Part shown: positions 1 to 8,763 of the stretch, in pieces
How the letters are laid out: each line of letters begins with the position of its first letter
How positions within the stretch are numbered: position 1 is the first letter of the stretch
Origin: Saccharibacillus alkalitolerans
GTDB taxonomy: Bacteria; Bacillota; Bacilli; Paenibacillales; Paenibacillaceae
Direction of reading: 5' to 3'
Assembly (NCBI RefSeq): GCF_011090185.1
Contig: NZ_JAAFGS010000008.1
Coordinates: forward strand, 161,003 to 225,002
DNA: 64,000 nucleotides
Program-made: the position numbers and the translations under genes
The notes under the pieces: generated by a model
What the model was told of the DNA's origin: nothing
The model's database searches: none
What the model saw: only the letters and a program-made list of their open reading frames with translations

Positions 1-60
1 TTCGTAAAAAGACCGCCGCCGGGACGAAGCCGCGACGCCGTTATTTTCGGAACGAAGCCG

Positions 61-528
61 TTATTTTCGTGCCGACGGAGACAATCTTTCCGCTTCCATG
101 CCCATTTTCTTGAGCAGCGAGATCAACTGCAGCTTTTCTTCCTCTTCGAGGCCGCTCAGCGCGTTGGTGAGACGGTCGGCATAATTCGGATAAGCTTCGT
201 CCATCAGGGCTCTGCCTTTGTCGGTCAGTTCGGCATAGATGACGCGGCGATCGGTCGGGCAGGGATGGCGGACCAGCATGCCGTGACGCTCCAGTTTGTC
301 GATGACGTAAGTAACGTTGCCGCTCTGCAGCAGGAGCTTGGCTCCGATCTGCTGGATCGGCTGTTGGCCTTTGAAATACAGCACTTCAAGAACGGCGAAC
401 GCCGTCGGGTTGAATCCTTGGATCTTGCTGCCGCTGACGGCATGTTCGCTGACGCTCTTGAACGACTTGGCGAACACCCGGTACAGATGCAGCGCCAGTT
501 CGGTATCGCGTGCCTGGGAATGAATCAT
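61..528 (-). CDS. MarR family transcriptional regulator
   Basis: 155-residue protein with the MarR winged-helix layout: N-terminal dimerisation helix, a helix-turn-helix around residues 45-75 and a wing with the family signature DRR (PTDRRVIYAELTDKG) near residues 90-105, then a C-terminal dimerisation helix. MarR proteins are dimers that bind palindromes and release DNA on sensing phenolics, oxidants or similar ligands. It is divergent from the ecsAB-like genes at 818, and a perfect 16-bp palindrome at 656-671 lies between them, so local repression is likely. The ligand cannot be told; MhqR/YusO-like proteins are the nearest types I recall. Start ATG at 528 has a purine-rich stretch just upstream. 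Confidence 0.9.
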   Translation of the reverse strand: MIHSQARDTELALHLYRVFAKSFKSVSEHAVSGSKIQGFNPTAFAVLEVLYFKGQQPIQQIGAKLLLQSGNVTYVIDKLERHGMLVRHPCPTDRRVIYAELTDKGRALMDEAYPNYADRLTNALSGLEEEEKLQLISLLKKMGMEAERLSPSARK

Positions 529-655
529 TGCGCCTCCGCCCTTTCAAATTTTGGTAGATGGAATATATTTATCTTAGTGCAGCGTTATCGGTTCGGAACA
601 TGTCATTTGTCACAGTTTTTCATTTGAACTATTAAAATTTTGCGTTTTCACCGAA

Positions 656-671
656 ACTTCAAATTTGAAGT
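656..671. promoter_or_regulatory. Perfect palindrome, candidate MarR operator
   Basis: ACTTCAAATTTGAAGT is a perfect 16-bp inverted repeat in the 289-bp gap between the minus-strand marR gene and the plus-strand ecsA-like gene. Size and symmetry fit MarR-family operators. That the adjacent MarR binds it is inference. Confidence 0.45.
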
Positions 672-817
672 GACGGCGCACACAGGAGATATTTGGCGAA
701 AAAAGCAACCAAAGTGCGAAAAAGTCGTATTATGGCGAAGAAAAACTTGTTTGCTGCGCTACAAGGACCGCAAGCAGGGAGCAGTGCTTTTGGTAAACAG
801 AAAGAGAGGGACGGCCG

Positions 818-1552
818 ATGGGAACGGAAGAGCAGGAACCGATCCTGCAGGAAGACAGGGTGCTGGATATCCGAATCGAGGAGGCCGGCTATTCGCCGGG
901 GGACGCCCGGGTCCGGCAGATCGAATTCGGCGTGCGCAGCGGGGAATTGGTCGGGCTTATCGGGCCCAACGGAGCGGGAAAAAGCACGACGATCAAGGCG
1001 ATCCTCAAGCTGATCCCCCATGTGAAGGGCGAAATCGCGATGGGCGGTTCGGGAACATACGCTTATGTGCCGGAACAGCCGCTCTACTACGACACGCTGA
1101 CGCTGTGGGAGCATCTGTCGTTGGCGGGCGCGGCCTACGGAATGGAGGAAAAGGCGTTCGAGCGGAGCGCGGAAGAACTGTTGGAGCGGTTCCGGATGAC
1201 CGACGCCCGCGACAAGCTGCCCGGCGGCATGTCGAAGGGGATGAAGCAGAAAATGATGCTGATGCTCGGCTTCCTGCTGAAGCCGGACGTCTACATCGTC
1301 GACGAGCCGTTCATCGGTCTCGATCCGCGGGCGACCCGGGATTTTCTGCGGCTGCTGGAAGAGGAGCGGAAGCGCGGAGCGGGCGTGTTGATGTGCACCC
1401 ACGTCCTGGATACGGCAGAAAAAATTTGCGATTATTTCGTGCTGCTCTCGAACGGGGAAACGGCGGCGCAGGGCGACATGGCGCAGATCCGGAAAACGAG
1501 CGGACTGGCGGAAGGCGATCTGTTCGACTGTTTTGAGGCGCTGACCGTATGA
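818..1552 (+). CDS. ecsA: ABC transporter ATP-binding protein, EcsA type
   Basis: 244 residues. Walker A GPNGAGKST at about 49-57, an Ecs-type signature SKGMKQK in place of LSGGQ, and Walker B YIVDEPFIGLD, followed by the switch region CTHVLDTAEK. The order and wording match Bacillus EcsA closely along the whole chain. EcsA powers the EcsAB membrane transporter, which in Bacillus affects protein secretion, regulated intramembrane proteolysis and biofilm formation. The gene overlaps its permease by four bases (ATGA at 1549), so the two are translationally coupled. Start ATG 818 follows GAGAGGG. Some N-terminal residues (about 1-20) are extra compared with Bacillus EcsA. Confidence 0.9.
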   Translation: MGTEEQEPILQEDRVLDIRIEEAGYSPGDARVRQIEFGVRSGELVGLIGPNGAGKSTTIKAILKLIPHVKGEIAMGGSGTYAYVPEQPLYYDTLTLWEHLSLAGAAYGMEEKAFERSAEELLERFRMTDARDKLPGGMSKGMKQKMMLMLGFLLKPDVYIVDEPFIGLDPRATRDFLRLLEEERKRGAGVLMCTHVLDTAEKICDYFVLLSNGETAAQGDMAQIRKTSGLAEGDLFDCFEALTV

Positions 1553-2817
1553 GCCGCGCCGCCGTATCCGCCTTCGCGGGATTGGGCCGTCCGGGTGCGC
1601 TGTTCCGCCGCCGGCTGCGGGACCACTTGGACTGGGAAATCAAAAACTTGCGCCTGGTCGTCGATTGGGTCGTGGCGCTGTACATCGTCATTCCGTTCGG
1701 GCTGCTCGGCGGCCGCTATTATTACGGCTTCTGGCACGGGGAGATTCCGCCGGTCATGCAGGGCATTCCGCCGATCGCGCTGCTGATCGTTCCGCTGCTG
1801 ACGGCGCTGGCTTCCCGGCCGATCCTGATGCTGGAGCCGGCCGACGCCGTGTTCCTGCGGCAGCGTCCCGGCTGGCTGCGCGGCGTGACGGCCCGCGGAC
1901 TTACGCTGTTCGCGGCGTTCCAGGGCATCAAAGCCGCGCTGGTCTTCGCCCTGCTGCTGCCTTTCCTCCGGGAGCTGTACGGGCTCCCGTGGACCGCCGT
2001 CGCCGCGTTGTATGCGGCGGCGTGGGCGCTGCATGCCGCGGCGGGAATGCTGGCGCATTTTATGGGCGTATTCCGGCGGAAACGCCTGAAAGGCAATGCC
2101 GCCTCCGCGGGGCTGCTCGCGGCTTCGGCGCTCTTTCTCTGGGCGGCCGCTTCCGGGACGGCCGCGAGCCTGGCCGCCGCCGCGGGACTCGGCGCGGCGG
2201 CAGCCGTTATGATGCGGAGGCGCGCCGCGCTGTCGCATCATTTCGAGGAGAGCGCCGCCGCCGACCTGGCGGCGCGAATGCGCTTCGCGGCGCTGCTGCT
2301 GTCGCGCGCGGTGGACAAGCCCCGTCCGCCGAAGCGGTCGTCGCGCCTGCTGCGCCGGTCGGGTCCGCTGCTGCCGAGCTTCGTCGGCAGCTGGCGGACG
2401 CGACAGATCGCCGACGCCGCGCTCAAGAGCGCGCTGCGGGATAGCGGCTACGCGTCGATGTACCTGCCCATCGCGGTCCTCGGCCTGGCGAGCACCGCCG
2501 CCGGTCCGGCCTGGGTCGGCTGGATCCTCGTGCCGCTGATCCTGCTCCTGTTCTCCATGTGGCTGCGCGGGCTCTGGCTGCGCTTCGCCGATCATGCCTT
2601 CCCGCCGGTCGCTTCGATGGACCGGGCGCTGGCGGACTCCGCCTGCGCGCCGACGGTCGGCATCCAGATGCTGCCGCTCGCGTTCGCGCTGACGGCCTGT
2701 CTCGGCGTCAAAGTTCTCGGCGCCTGGTGGGGAGCGTTCGCTTTCGGCCTGCCGGGGGCGGCCGCGGGCGTGCTGCTGGCTTACATGCTGGCCTTGTTTT
2801 GGCAGAAGAAGGAGTAA
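1549..2817 (+). CDS. ecsB: ABC transporter permease, EcsB type
   Basis: 422-residue, strongly hydrophobic protein with clustered membrane segments (about 35-80, 115-210 and 300-420) separated by a basic cytoplasmic stretch around 215-280. Position directly after ecsA with ATGA overlap, size (EcsB is about 400 residues) and the N-terminal DYLDWEIKN-like region (here RDHLDWEIKNLR) support EcsB. It should form the membrane part of the EcsAB transporter. Very high G+C gives long open frames on the other strand, which are shadows. A hairpin terminator follows at 2835. Confidence 0.88.
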   Translation: MSRAAVSAFAGLGRPGALFRRRLRDHLDWEIKNLRLVVDWVVALYIVIPFGLLGGRYYYGFWHGEIPPVMQGIPPIALLIVPLLTALASRPILMLEPADAVFLRQRPGWLRGVTARGLTLFAAFQGIKAALVFALLLPFLRELYGLPWTAVAALYAAAWALHAAAGMLAHFMGVFRRKRLKGNAASAGLLAASALFLWAAASGTAASLAAAAGLGAAAAVMMRRRAALSHHFEESAAADLAARMRFAALLLSRAVDKPRPPKRSSRLLRRSGPLLPSFVGSWRTRQIADAALKSALRDSGYASMYLPIAVLGLASTAAGPAWVGWILVPLILLLFSMWLRGLWLRFADHAFPPVASMDRALADSACAPTVGIQMLPLAFALTACLGVKVLGAWWGAFAFGLPGAAAGVLLAYMLALFWQKKE

Positions 2818-2834
2818 CCGACCGAAAACCAAAA

Positions 2835-2875
2835 AAGCCGGACCGCGTCGCGATGACGAGGTCCGGCTTCGATGT
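2835..2875. terminator. Bidirectional rho-independent terminator
   Basis: AAGCCGGACC at 2835-2844 pairs with GGTCCGGCTT at 2860-2869, with a T run downstream on plus and an A run (T run on minus) upstream. It ends the convergent ecsB-like gene and the flavoprotein gene. Confidence 0.85.
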
Positions 2876-2904
2876 TTTTCGGGCGTTTTTTCGGAACCGC
2901 GCTT

Positions 2905-4179
2905 CTATCCCCGCAGCGCCAGCGCCCGTTCCGCCGCGCTCGTGCCCGCCGCATGGCCGGTCGAGAACGCCGCGGTAATGTTGTAACCTCCGGTATAGCC
3001 GTGGATATCCAGCAGCTCGCCGCAGAAGTACAGACCTTCCGTGAACTTCGATTCCAGCGAATGGGGGTCGACTTCCTTCAGGTGGACGCCGCCGCCCGTC
3101 ACGAAGGCGTCTTCGATCGACAGCGTGCCGTTCACGGGAATCGGGAAAGCTTTGATCAGCTTCGAAAGTTCGGTCCATTTGGCTTTCGGGATATTGTCGT
3201 GCGTCAGCATCTCGTCGAGTTCCGCGCGCACGAGCAGCAGCGGAATCAACTTTTCCGGCACGGCCGTTTTCAGCACGTTCTTGATCGCTTTTTTCGGCTC
3301 GGCCGCCGTCAGGTTCAGCGTCTCGCGGTATACGTCGTCGGCGCTGCGGTCCGGCATCAGGTCGACCGTGACCCGAACCGTTCCGCCGGCCTGCTTGTCC
3401 AGCTCCTTGACGACGTACTGGCTGCATCGGAGAGCCGCCGGGCCGGAAAGGCCGAAGTGCGTGAACAGCATGTCTCCGACATGGGTGACGAGCTTTTTCC
3501 CTTTGGCGTTCCAAACGGTCAGCTCGATGTCGCGCAGCGACAGCCCCTGCAGCTCTTTGCTCTGGATGAAGGCGGCTCCCGACGTCAGCGGCACTTCGGT
3601 CGGAAACAGCTTCGTGATCGTGTGTCCCGCTTCGATCGCCCACGGATAGCCGTCGCCGGTCGAGCCGGTTTTCGGAACGGACTTGCCGCCGACCGCCGCG
3701 ACGACGCACGGAGCGGAAATTTGTTTTCCGTCCTTCAATCTTACGCCCGCCGCCTGCCCGCCTTCATATAATAGACGCTCGACCGGCGTGTTGATCCGCA
3801 CTTCGACGCCGAGCGAGCGGACCCGTCCGATCAGCGCGTCCACGACCGTTTTGGCTTTGTCGCTGACCGGGAACATGCGCCCGTTGTCCTCCTCCTTCAG
3901 CGGGATGCCCAGCCCTTCGAAAAAAGCGATGATTTCGCGGCTGCCGAACTGCGACAGCGCGCTGTACAAAAACCGGCCGTTGCCGGGAATCCATTTGATG
4001 AGCTCGTCGAACTCCTTGTTGTTCGTGACGTTGCAGCGTCCTCCGCCCGAAATGCCCAGCTTGCGCCCGAGCTTGTCTCCCTTGTCGAGCAGCAGAACGC
4101 GCGCGCCCCGTTCGCCGGCCGCCACGGCGGCCATCAGCCCGGCCGAACCGCCGCCCACGACGATTACGTCATAATCCAA
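2905..4179 (-). CDS. NAD(P)/FAD-dependent oxidoreductase, HI0933/BaiN family
   Basis: 424 residues from a TTG start at 4179. The N-terminal FAD-binding Rossmann motif is DYDVIVVGGGSAGLMAA, followed by KLGRKLGISGGGRCNVTN and, at the C-terminus, the second nucleotide contact YFCGELLDIHGYTGGYN. These are hallmarks of the HI0933 flavoprotein family (Bacillus YtfP type). The family is poorly characterised; some members act on hydrophobic substrates, but no reaction can be assigned here. TTG is chosen because GGAAAAGGAAG sits seven bases upstream and the Rossmann strand starts two residues later; an upstream in-frame ATG at 4242 has no such support. Monocistronic. Confidence 0.85.
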   Translation of the reverse strand: MDYDVIVVGGGSAGLMAAVAAGERGARVLLLDKGDKLGRKLGISGGGRCNVTNNKEFDELIKWIPGNGRFLYSALSQFGSREIIAFFEGLGIPLKEEDNGRMFPVSDKAKTVVDALIGRVRSLGVEVRINTPVERLLYEGGQAAGVRLKDGKQISAPCVVAAVGGKSVPKTGSTGDGYPWAIEAGHTITKLFPTEVPLTSGAAFIQSKELQGLSLRDIELTVWNAKGKKLVTHVGDMLFTHFGLSGPAALRCSQYVVKELDKQAGGTVRVTVDLMPDRSADDVYRETLNLTAAEPKKAIKNVLKTAVPEKLIPLLLVRAELDEMLTHDNIPKAKWTELSKLIKAFPIPVNGTLSIEDAFVTGGGVHLKEVDPHSLESKFTEGLYFCGELLDIHGYTGGYNITAAFSTGHAAGTSAAERALALRG

Positions 4180-4409
4180 GATGCATCTTCCTTTTCCAGT
4201 TGATCGATTTCTTCCATCATAGCATAAAACGGCAGCGCGCAAAGGAGCGGCGTTGCCTTAAACTCCAGCGCGTTTCTGGGTAATTTGTATCGGGAGAAAA
4301 GGTATGCTTTAATCGATAGGAATGGATTTTCTTGAATATGGAAAAGTTGCGGGCCTTTCGGCTGCCAAGAAGTCGGCGCATCGCATCCTTTTAAAGGAGG
4401 TAAGATCAG

Positions 4410-6131
4410 GTGGAGTTGTTCAACGTGTTCATCATCCAGTTTTTGTTAGCCTCGCTTCCCGTCCTCCTGATGCCTTCTTTGGAGATGTTTTTGCGTAAGC
4501 GCGCGTCAGAGCCGCTTCCCCGGCACGGCTGGGATTCCGTCGCCGTCGCCTTTGCGTACGCCAGTTCGGTGTCCCTTCTGCTCTGCTGGATACTCGATGC
4601 GGGCAGCCTGCGGATCGACGGCCGCTTGGCCCTGCTGCCGACCGGAATGGGGATTTTGTACGGCGCGGCGAAAGGCGGACTGCCGCTGGTCGCGTTATAT
4701 GTCTTGATGGGGTACCTGTTTTCGAATCCGGGGGAGCTGCTACTTATCGGGCTCGAGGGACTTATCCTGCTTGCGCTCGCTCTGTCGCGTTCGCGGCTTC
4801 TGAGCATGCGAAACGTACGGAGGCGCTTCCTGTTGGCCGCATGGCTGCTGGCCGCCTACTTTCCGCACGCGGCCTTTCGTATCGGGAGGGCCGCGGCAGA
4901 AGGAACGGGCGCCGCTTCCGCGCTTCCGGGCCTGGCGGCCGAGCTGCTGGCCGCCGCCGCCGCGGGAGTCCTGCTGCTGAACTCCCGGCGGGACGTGCAG
5001 CATCGATATTTGTTGAGCGAGCAGGCCGGCGCGATGCGGGAGAAGATGATTCAGGAAGAGACGAAGCTGCAGGCCCTTATGCGAACGCTGCCCGGCTTCG
5101 CGCTCACGCTGGACCGCTCGGGACGAATCACCGGAGTGAATGACCGAGCGTTCAGCGCGCTCAGCAACCGAATGCCGTCCATGACCCGGGAGGCCGTTGT
5201 CGGACTGAGTTTTTCCGAGCTGATTCAATCCATCGGCATGGAGGCCGACCCGCTGTTCCTGCAGGCGCTGGAGCAGACGATCCGCGAAGATCGGGCGATC
5301 GAACGGGCCTTCGGATTCGGCGGCCGCAAATTCCATGCTTATTTCTCGCCGGCGCACACCGAAGCGGGCGAGGTGGTCGGAGCGGTATGCAGCCTCTACG
5401 ACGTTACGGAAATCGAGCGGATGCGGCTTGAGCTGGAAGACATGAACCGGCTGCGCCTGATCGGGCAGATGGCGGCGGGAGTCACGCACGAGGTCCGCAA
5501 CCCGATGGCCGTCGTCCGCGGCTATCTGCAGATTCTCCAGCGCAAGACGCCCGCGGAGTACGCGCATTATTACAAAATCGTTCTCGAGGAACTGGACCGC
5601 GCCGGAGGCATTATCGACGACTTTCTCTCGTTGGCGCGCGCGAAGCGGGAAATGAACGAACGGCGAACGCTGCGCTCGGTCGTCGAGGAGCTGTGGCCGC
5701 TGCTGCAGGCGGATGCGAATCTGCGCGGCCAGACGATTCGGCTCGAAGGCGGCGAGGAAGGGGAGGCGATGCCGATGCATCCCGGCGAGATCAAGCAGCT
5801 CGTTCTGAATTTGGCCCGCAACGCGCTCGAAGCGATGGGAGACAAAGGGGAGCTGGTCATCGCCGTCGAGGAATCGGAAGACGGCGTTCGGCTTCGGGTG
5901 CGGGACAACGGTCCGGGCATTTCGGAAGAGACGCTGGAACGGATCAAGCAGCCTTTTTTTACGACGAAAAAAACGGGAACCGGATTGGGGCTGGCCTTGT
6001 GCATCGGAATCGCCGAACGCCACGGGGGCACGCTGACGATCGACTCCGCGGTGGGGGAAGGCACGGAAGTGCGGGTCGACTTCGTCAAGTCGGGAAAGGC
6101 CTCGGAAGGGCGGGACGGCAGCCGGGGCTGA
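4410..6131 (+). CDS. Membrane PAS sensor histidine kinase (KinB-like)
   Basis: 573 residues from GTG 4410, preceded by a full AAAGGAGG. About five or six membrane helices fill residues 1-190, then a short coiled linker, a PAS domain at about 215-335 (LPGFALTLDRSGRITGVND), HisKA with H360 in AAGVTHEVRNPMAV, and a HATPase domain with LARNALEAM, DNGPGIS and TGTGLGLAL. The architecture resembles sporulation kinases of the KinB/KinD type, which feed Spo0F, and there is no response regulator gene next to it. An orphan kinase feeding a distant regulator is therefore likely; the signal is unknown. Confidence 0.85.
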   Translation: MELFNVFIIQFLLASLPVLLMPSLEMFLRKRASEPLPRHGWDSVAVAFAYASSVSLLLCWILDAGSLRIDGRLALLPTGMGILYGAAKGGLPLVALYVLMGYLFSNPGELLLIGLEGLILLALALSRSRLLSMRNVRRRFLLAAWLLAAYFPHAAFRIGRAAAEGTGAASALPGLAAELLAAAAAGVLLLNSRRDVQHRYLLSEQAGAMREKMIQEETKLQALMRTLPGFALTLDRSGRITGVNDRAFSALSNRMPSMTREAVVGLSFSELIQSIGMEADPLFLQALEQTIREDRAIERAFGFGGRKFHAYFSPAHTEAGEVVGAVCSLYDVTEIERMRLELEDMNRLRLIGQMAAGVTHEVRNPMAVVRGYLQILQRKTPAEYAHYYKIVLEELDRAGGIIDDFLSLARAKREMNERRTLRSVVEELWPLLQADANLRGQTIRLEGGEEGEAMPMHPGEIKQLVLNLARNALEAMGDKGELVIAVEESEDGVRLRVRDNGPGISEETLERIKQPFFTTKKTGTGLGLALCIGIAERHGGTLTIDSAVGEGTEVRVDFVKSGKASEGRDGSRG

Positions 6132-6226
6132 AGGCCCCGGTTCGTCTTTGCCGGGAAACGGCTTTCCTTTCGTTAGGAGGCACGGTATAATGAAAGCACA
6201 TCAACGTTTCGAAGGAGTGAATCGAC

Positions 6227-6661
6227 ATGGCAATGTCTTTCGACCAATACATGCGTGACATGATCCAACCGATGCGGGACGAGCTGACATCGCTCGGCAT
6301 CCGCGAACTTCGTACGCCGGAGGAAGTGGAAGAGAATCTTCCGAACGCTTCGGGAACGACGCTTGTCGTCATTAACTCGGTATGCGGCTGCGCCGCCGGA
6401 CAATGCCGTCCCGGCGTCGCTCAGGCGCTGCAGCACGAGAAAAAGCCGAACAACCTGTTTACGGTATTCGCCGGACAGGATAAGGAAGCGACGGCGCAGG
6501 CACGCGAATATTTCGCGCCTTACCCGCCTTCTTCGCCTTCGATCGCGCTGTTCAAAGACGGAGAACTCGTTCACTTTATCGAGCGTCACGGGATTGAAGA
6601 CCGCTCCGCCGGCGAGATTGCCGACGAGCTGACCCGGGTGTTCGACGAATACTGCGGCTGA
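6227..6661 (+). CDS. BrxA/BrxB family bacilliredoxin
   Basis: 144 residues, the usual length. The active site is the redox motif C53-G54-C55 within NSVCGCAAG, followed by VTVFAGQDKEATA-type sequence (here FTVFAGQDKEATAQAREYF) and PPSSPS. Bacilliredoxins remove bacillithiol from S-bacillithiolated proteins after oxidative stress in the cytosol. ARE-YF and YPPSSPS look slightly more like BrxB (YqiW) than BrxA (YphP), but I do not separate them. Start ATG 6227 follows GAAGGAG. A strong terminator follows at 6691. Confidence 0.93.
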   Translation: MAMSFDQYMRDMIQPMRDELTSLGIRELRTPEEVEENLPNASGTTLVVINSVCGCAAGQCRPGVAQALQHEKKPNNLFTVFAGQDKEATAQAREYFAPYPPSSPSIALFKDGELVHFIERHGIEDRSAGEIADELTRVFDEYCG

Positions 6662-6690
6662 TCCGGATTTCCGGCAGCATTGACAGGCAG

Positions 6691-6729
6691 CGCCCCGGCA
6701 GACGTACGCGTCCCGCCGGGGCGTTTTTT
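6691..6729 (+). terminator. Rho-independent terminator after bacilliredoxin gene
   Basis: CGCCCCGGC at 6691-6699 pairs perfectly with GCCGGGGCG at 6715-6723, followed by TTTTTT. Confidence 0.88.
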
Positions 6730-6793
6730 GTCGCGAAGAGGCATCCGCGGACCGGCGATGCGCGGCACGGAGTCGAAAAATGCGCCGCGTAAG

Positions 6794-6821
6794 TTCGATG
6801 TCAGCCTCTAAAGGGTATAAT
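6794..6821 (+). promoter_or_regulatory. Possible sigma-A promoter of nadE
   Basis: A perfect -10 TATAAT at 6816-6821 lies 70 bases before nadE. The -35 candidate TTCGAT (6794-6799, 16-bp spacer) is poor, so only the -10 element is convincing. Confidence 0.45.
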
Positions 6822-6891
6822 TGAAGGGAGAGGCGTCATCCATTTTGTCCGGGAGAGACAGATTCCGGATATTCAAAGGAGAGAATGTACG

Positions 6892-7707
6892 ATGAGTTTG
6901 CAGCAGCAGATTATTGCCGAACTGGGCGTTCAGCCCACAATCGATCCGGAAGCCGAGATCCGCAAACGGGTCGACTTCCTGAAACAGTACGTAGTCAACT
7001 CGGGCACGAACGGCCTGCTGATCGCGATCAGCGGCGGCGTGGACAGCGCGGTGGCGACCGGCCTGTGCAAGCGCGCGACGGACGAGCTGACGCAGGAGAC
7101 CGGGAAGGAATACATCACGCTCGGCGTGTTCCAGCCTTACGGCGAACAGTCCGACATCGAGCACAGCTACGCGACCGCCAAAGCGTTCAACCTGACGCAT
7201 ACGGTCGAGACGAACATTCAGGACGCGGTCGAGCACATCGCTTCCACCGTCGAAAAAGGATTCGAAAATCTTGACGCGAGCAATCCGCGCAAGATGACGG
7301 ATAAGGGCAAAGGCAATATCAAAGCCAGAACCCGGATGGTCGTGCAGTACGCGCTGTCGTTCGAGATGAACTTGATCGTCGTCGGCACGGACCATGCGTC
7401 GGAAGCGATCACCGGCTTCTACACGAAGTGGGGCGACGGCGCGGTCGACGTCACGCCTCTGTCCACGCTGAACAAGCGTCAAGTCCGCCAGGTGGCGAGC
7501 GCGCTGGGCGTGCCGGCCGAGATCGTGACCAAAGCGCCGACAGCCGGTCTCTGGGTCGGTCAGACCGACGAGAACGAACTGGGCATCACGTACGACGAGA
7601 ACAGCGATTACCTGGAGGGCAAGGAAATCAAGCCGGAAATTCAGTCGCTGTTGGAGAACTATTACAAGAAAACGGCGCATAAGCGCGATCCGATCCCGGG
7701 CATCTGA
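6892..7707 (+). CDS. nadE: Ammonia-dependent NAD+ synthetase
   Basis: 271 residues, typical of the single-domain, ammonia-using NadE. The ATP-pyrophosphatase P-loop is ISGGVDSAV (S47-V54). GTDHASEAITGFYTKWGDGAVD and LNKRQVRQ are family signatures, and KAPTAGLWVGQTDENELG is the C-terminal NadE block. It adenylates and amidates deamido-NAD to NAD+, the last step of NAD biosynthesis, in the cytosol. There is no glutaminase domain. AAAGGAGAG precedes ATG 6892, and a terminator at 7778 makes it monocistronic. Confidence 0.96.
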   Translation: MSLQQQIIAELGVQPTIDPEAEIRKRVDFLKQYVVNSGTNGLLIAISGGVDSAVATGLCKRATDELTQETGKEYITLGVFQPYGEQSDIEHSYATAKAFNLTHTVETNIQDAVEHIASTVEKGFENLDASNPRKMTDKGKGNIKARTRMVVQYALSFEMNLIVVGTDHASEAITGFYTKWGDGAVDVTPLSTLNKRQVRQVASALGVPAEIVTKAPTAGLWVGQTDENELGITYDENSDYLEGKEIKPEIQSLLENYYKKTAHKRDPIPGI

Positions 7708-7777
7708 TCGACGCCCGAGCTTCTTCGGCGCGTCGCGCCTGCCGGGCGGACGGAATGCGGTCGGAACACGAGTTCTG

Positions 7778-7806
7778 AAAGGCCTGCTTACGGCAGGCCT
7801 TTTTTC
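7778..7806 (+). terminator. Rho-independent terminator after nadE
   Basis: AAAGGCCTGC (7778-7787) pairs with GCAGGCCTTT (7793-7802), followed by a T run. Confidence 0.88.
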
Positions 7807-7969
7807 TGCGGAAAAGTCGGCAGGGTTTCGGTCGGCCGCTTGTCCAGCATCGGCCGATCCGCCGGCGGAGACGAGATAAGAGGCGGATATCAAAGGAAGA
7901 TGCGAGGTCCGAAGACTCCTTCGCGCAGTCCGCAGCCCGCAGTGTTCGCATGCCTGCCCGGATTTTTAG

Positions 7970-8156
7970 AAATAACTGCGCTCAGGCAGCTATTTGGCTT
8001 AAATCGCGGCCGAATCGAAAAATAAGTGCAGCAGAGCAGCTATTTTTTGCGGAAACGTAAAAACAGACATCAAAATGATAATTTAAGTGCTTGTACGCAG
8101 CTATTTCGCAAAAACGTGGCTTTTTTTCGAAAATAGCTGCTCCTATGCATTTATTT
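7970..8156. repeat. Four 26-bp imperfect palindromes in the nadE-acpS gap
   Basis: Four units of identical geometry (10-base arm, 6-base loop, 10-base arm) lie at 7970-7995, 8020-8045, 8081-8106 and 8131-8156. The right arm GCAGCTATTT is identical in the first three. In the fourth the conserved sequence is on the left as AAATAGCTGC, so that unit is inverted. The opposite arms vary (AAATAACTGC, AAATAAGTGC, ATTTAAGTGC, GCATTTATTT). Start-to-start distances are 50, 61 and 50 bases. The rest of the 657-bp gap (7708-8364) shows no convincing gene. The function is unknown; the units resemble dispersed intergenic palindromes of Paenibacillus-type genomes. Confidence 0.75.
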
Positions 8157-8364
8157 TGGTCCTTTCTCCCGCAGCCCGCAGGTTTTACGCGAATAAAGGC
8201 CCGGAACTGGAGTTCGCCTGCTTCTCCTGCTACAATATAGGGCGAAGCTGAGGGAGAGCTTGTTTCTCCCGATCGGACGGACTGCCGATCGTACGAGCCG
8301 AACGAAACGGCGCGTGCGCGATCGGCTGTCCGATTATGCCTGGGTAAAGTGGAGGAATGCCGAG

Positions 8365-8763
8365 ATGATCTACGGAATCGGCCACGATCTGTTGGAGATC
8401 GGCCGGATCGCCCGGCTGCTGGAAGGAAGGCTGGGGCAGCGGTTTTTGCAGCGGATTCTCACGCCTGCCGAGCTCGGAATCGCGCGCGCGCGCGGTCCGA
8501 AGCTGCCGGAATTCGCAGCGGGGCGCTTTGCCGCGAAGGAAGCGATCGTCAAAGCTCTGGGAACGGGAATCGGGCAAACTGTCGGATTCGAGGATATCGA
8601 GATCGTTCCGGATGCGCTGGGCAAGCCCTGCGTCCAACTGTCGGAAGGAGCCTGGAACAGGCTGGCCCTGCCGGGAGGGAACGGTTACGTCATACATTTG
8701 AGCATTACGCATCAGCCGGGAATGGCTTCGGCCTTCGCCGTAGTGGAAAGGACGACATCATGA
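8365..8763 (+). CDS. acpS: Holo-[acyl-carrier-protein] synthase
   Basis: 132 residues. GIGHDLLEIGRI contains the Mg-binding aspartate D8, and the core GRFAAKEAIVKALGTGI contains the second metal ligand glutamate; HLSITHQPGMASAFAVV is the C-terminal block. AcpS transfers 4'-phosphopantetheine from CoA to acyl carrier protein, needed for fatty-acid synthesis. ATG 8365 is chosen because GGAGG lies just upstream and the family motif starts at residue 4; the longer open frame upstream has no ribosome site. It overlaps mutY by four bases (ATGA at 8760), implying coupled translation. Confidence 0.94.
   Translation: MIYGIGHDLLEIGRIARLLEGRLGQRFLQRILTPAELGIARARGPKLPEFAAGRFAAKEAIVKALGTGIGQTVGFEDIEIVPDALGKPCVQLSEGAWNRLALPGGNGYVIHLSITHQPGMASAFAVVERTTS

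Noticed and set aside
1..60. Duplicated GCCGTTATTTTCG word at the marR stop codon (about 38-69)
   Set aside because: A short 13-base duplication at the window edge; too little context to call a repeat or attachment site.
7840..8025. 61-codon open frame in the nadE-acpS gap
   Set aside because: No ribosome site and it runs into the palindrome array.
8349..8759. Upstream extension of the mutY frame through the whole acpS gene
   Set aside because: MutY similarity starts only after 8760, where ATGA overlaps the acpS stop; the open frame is a high-G+C coincidence.
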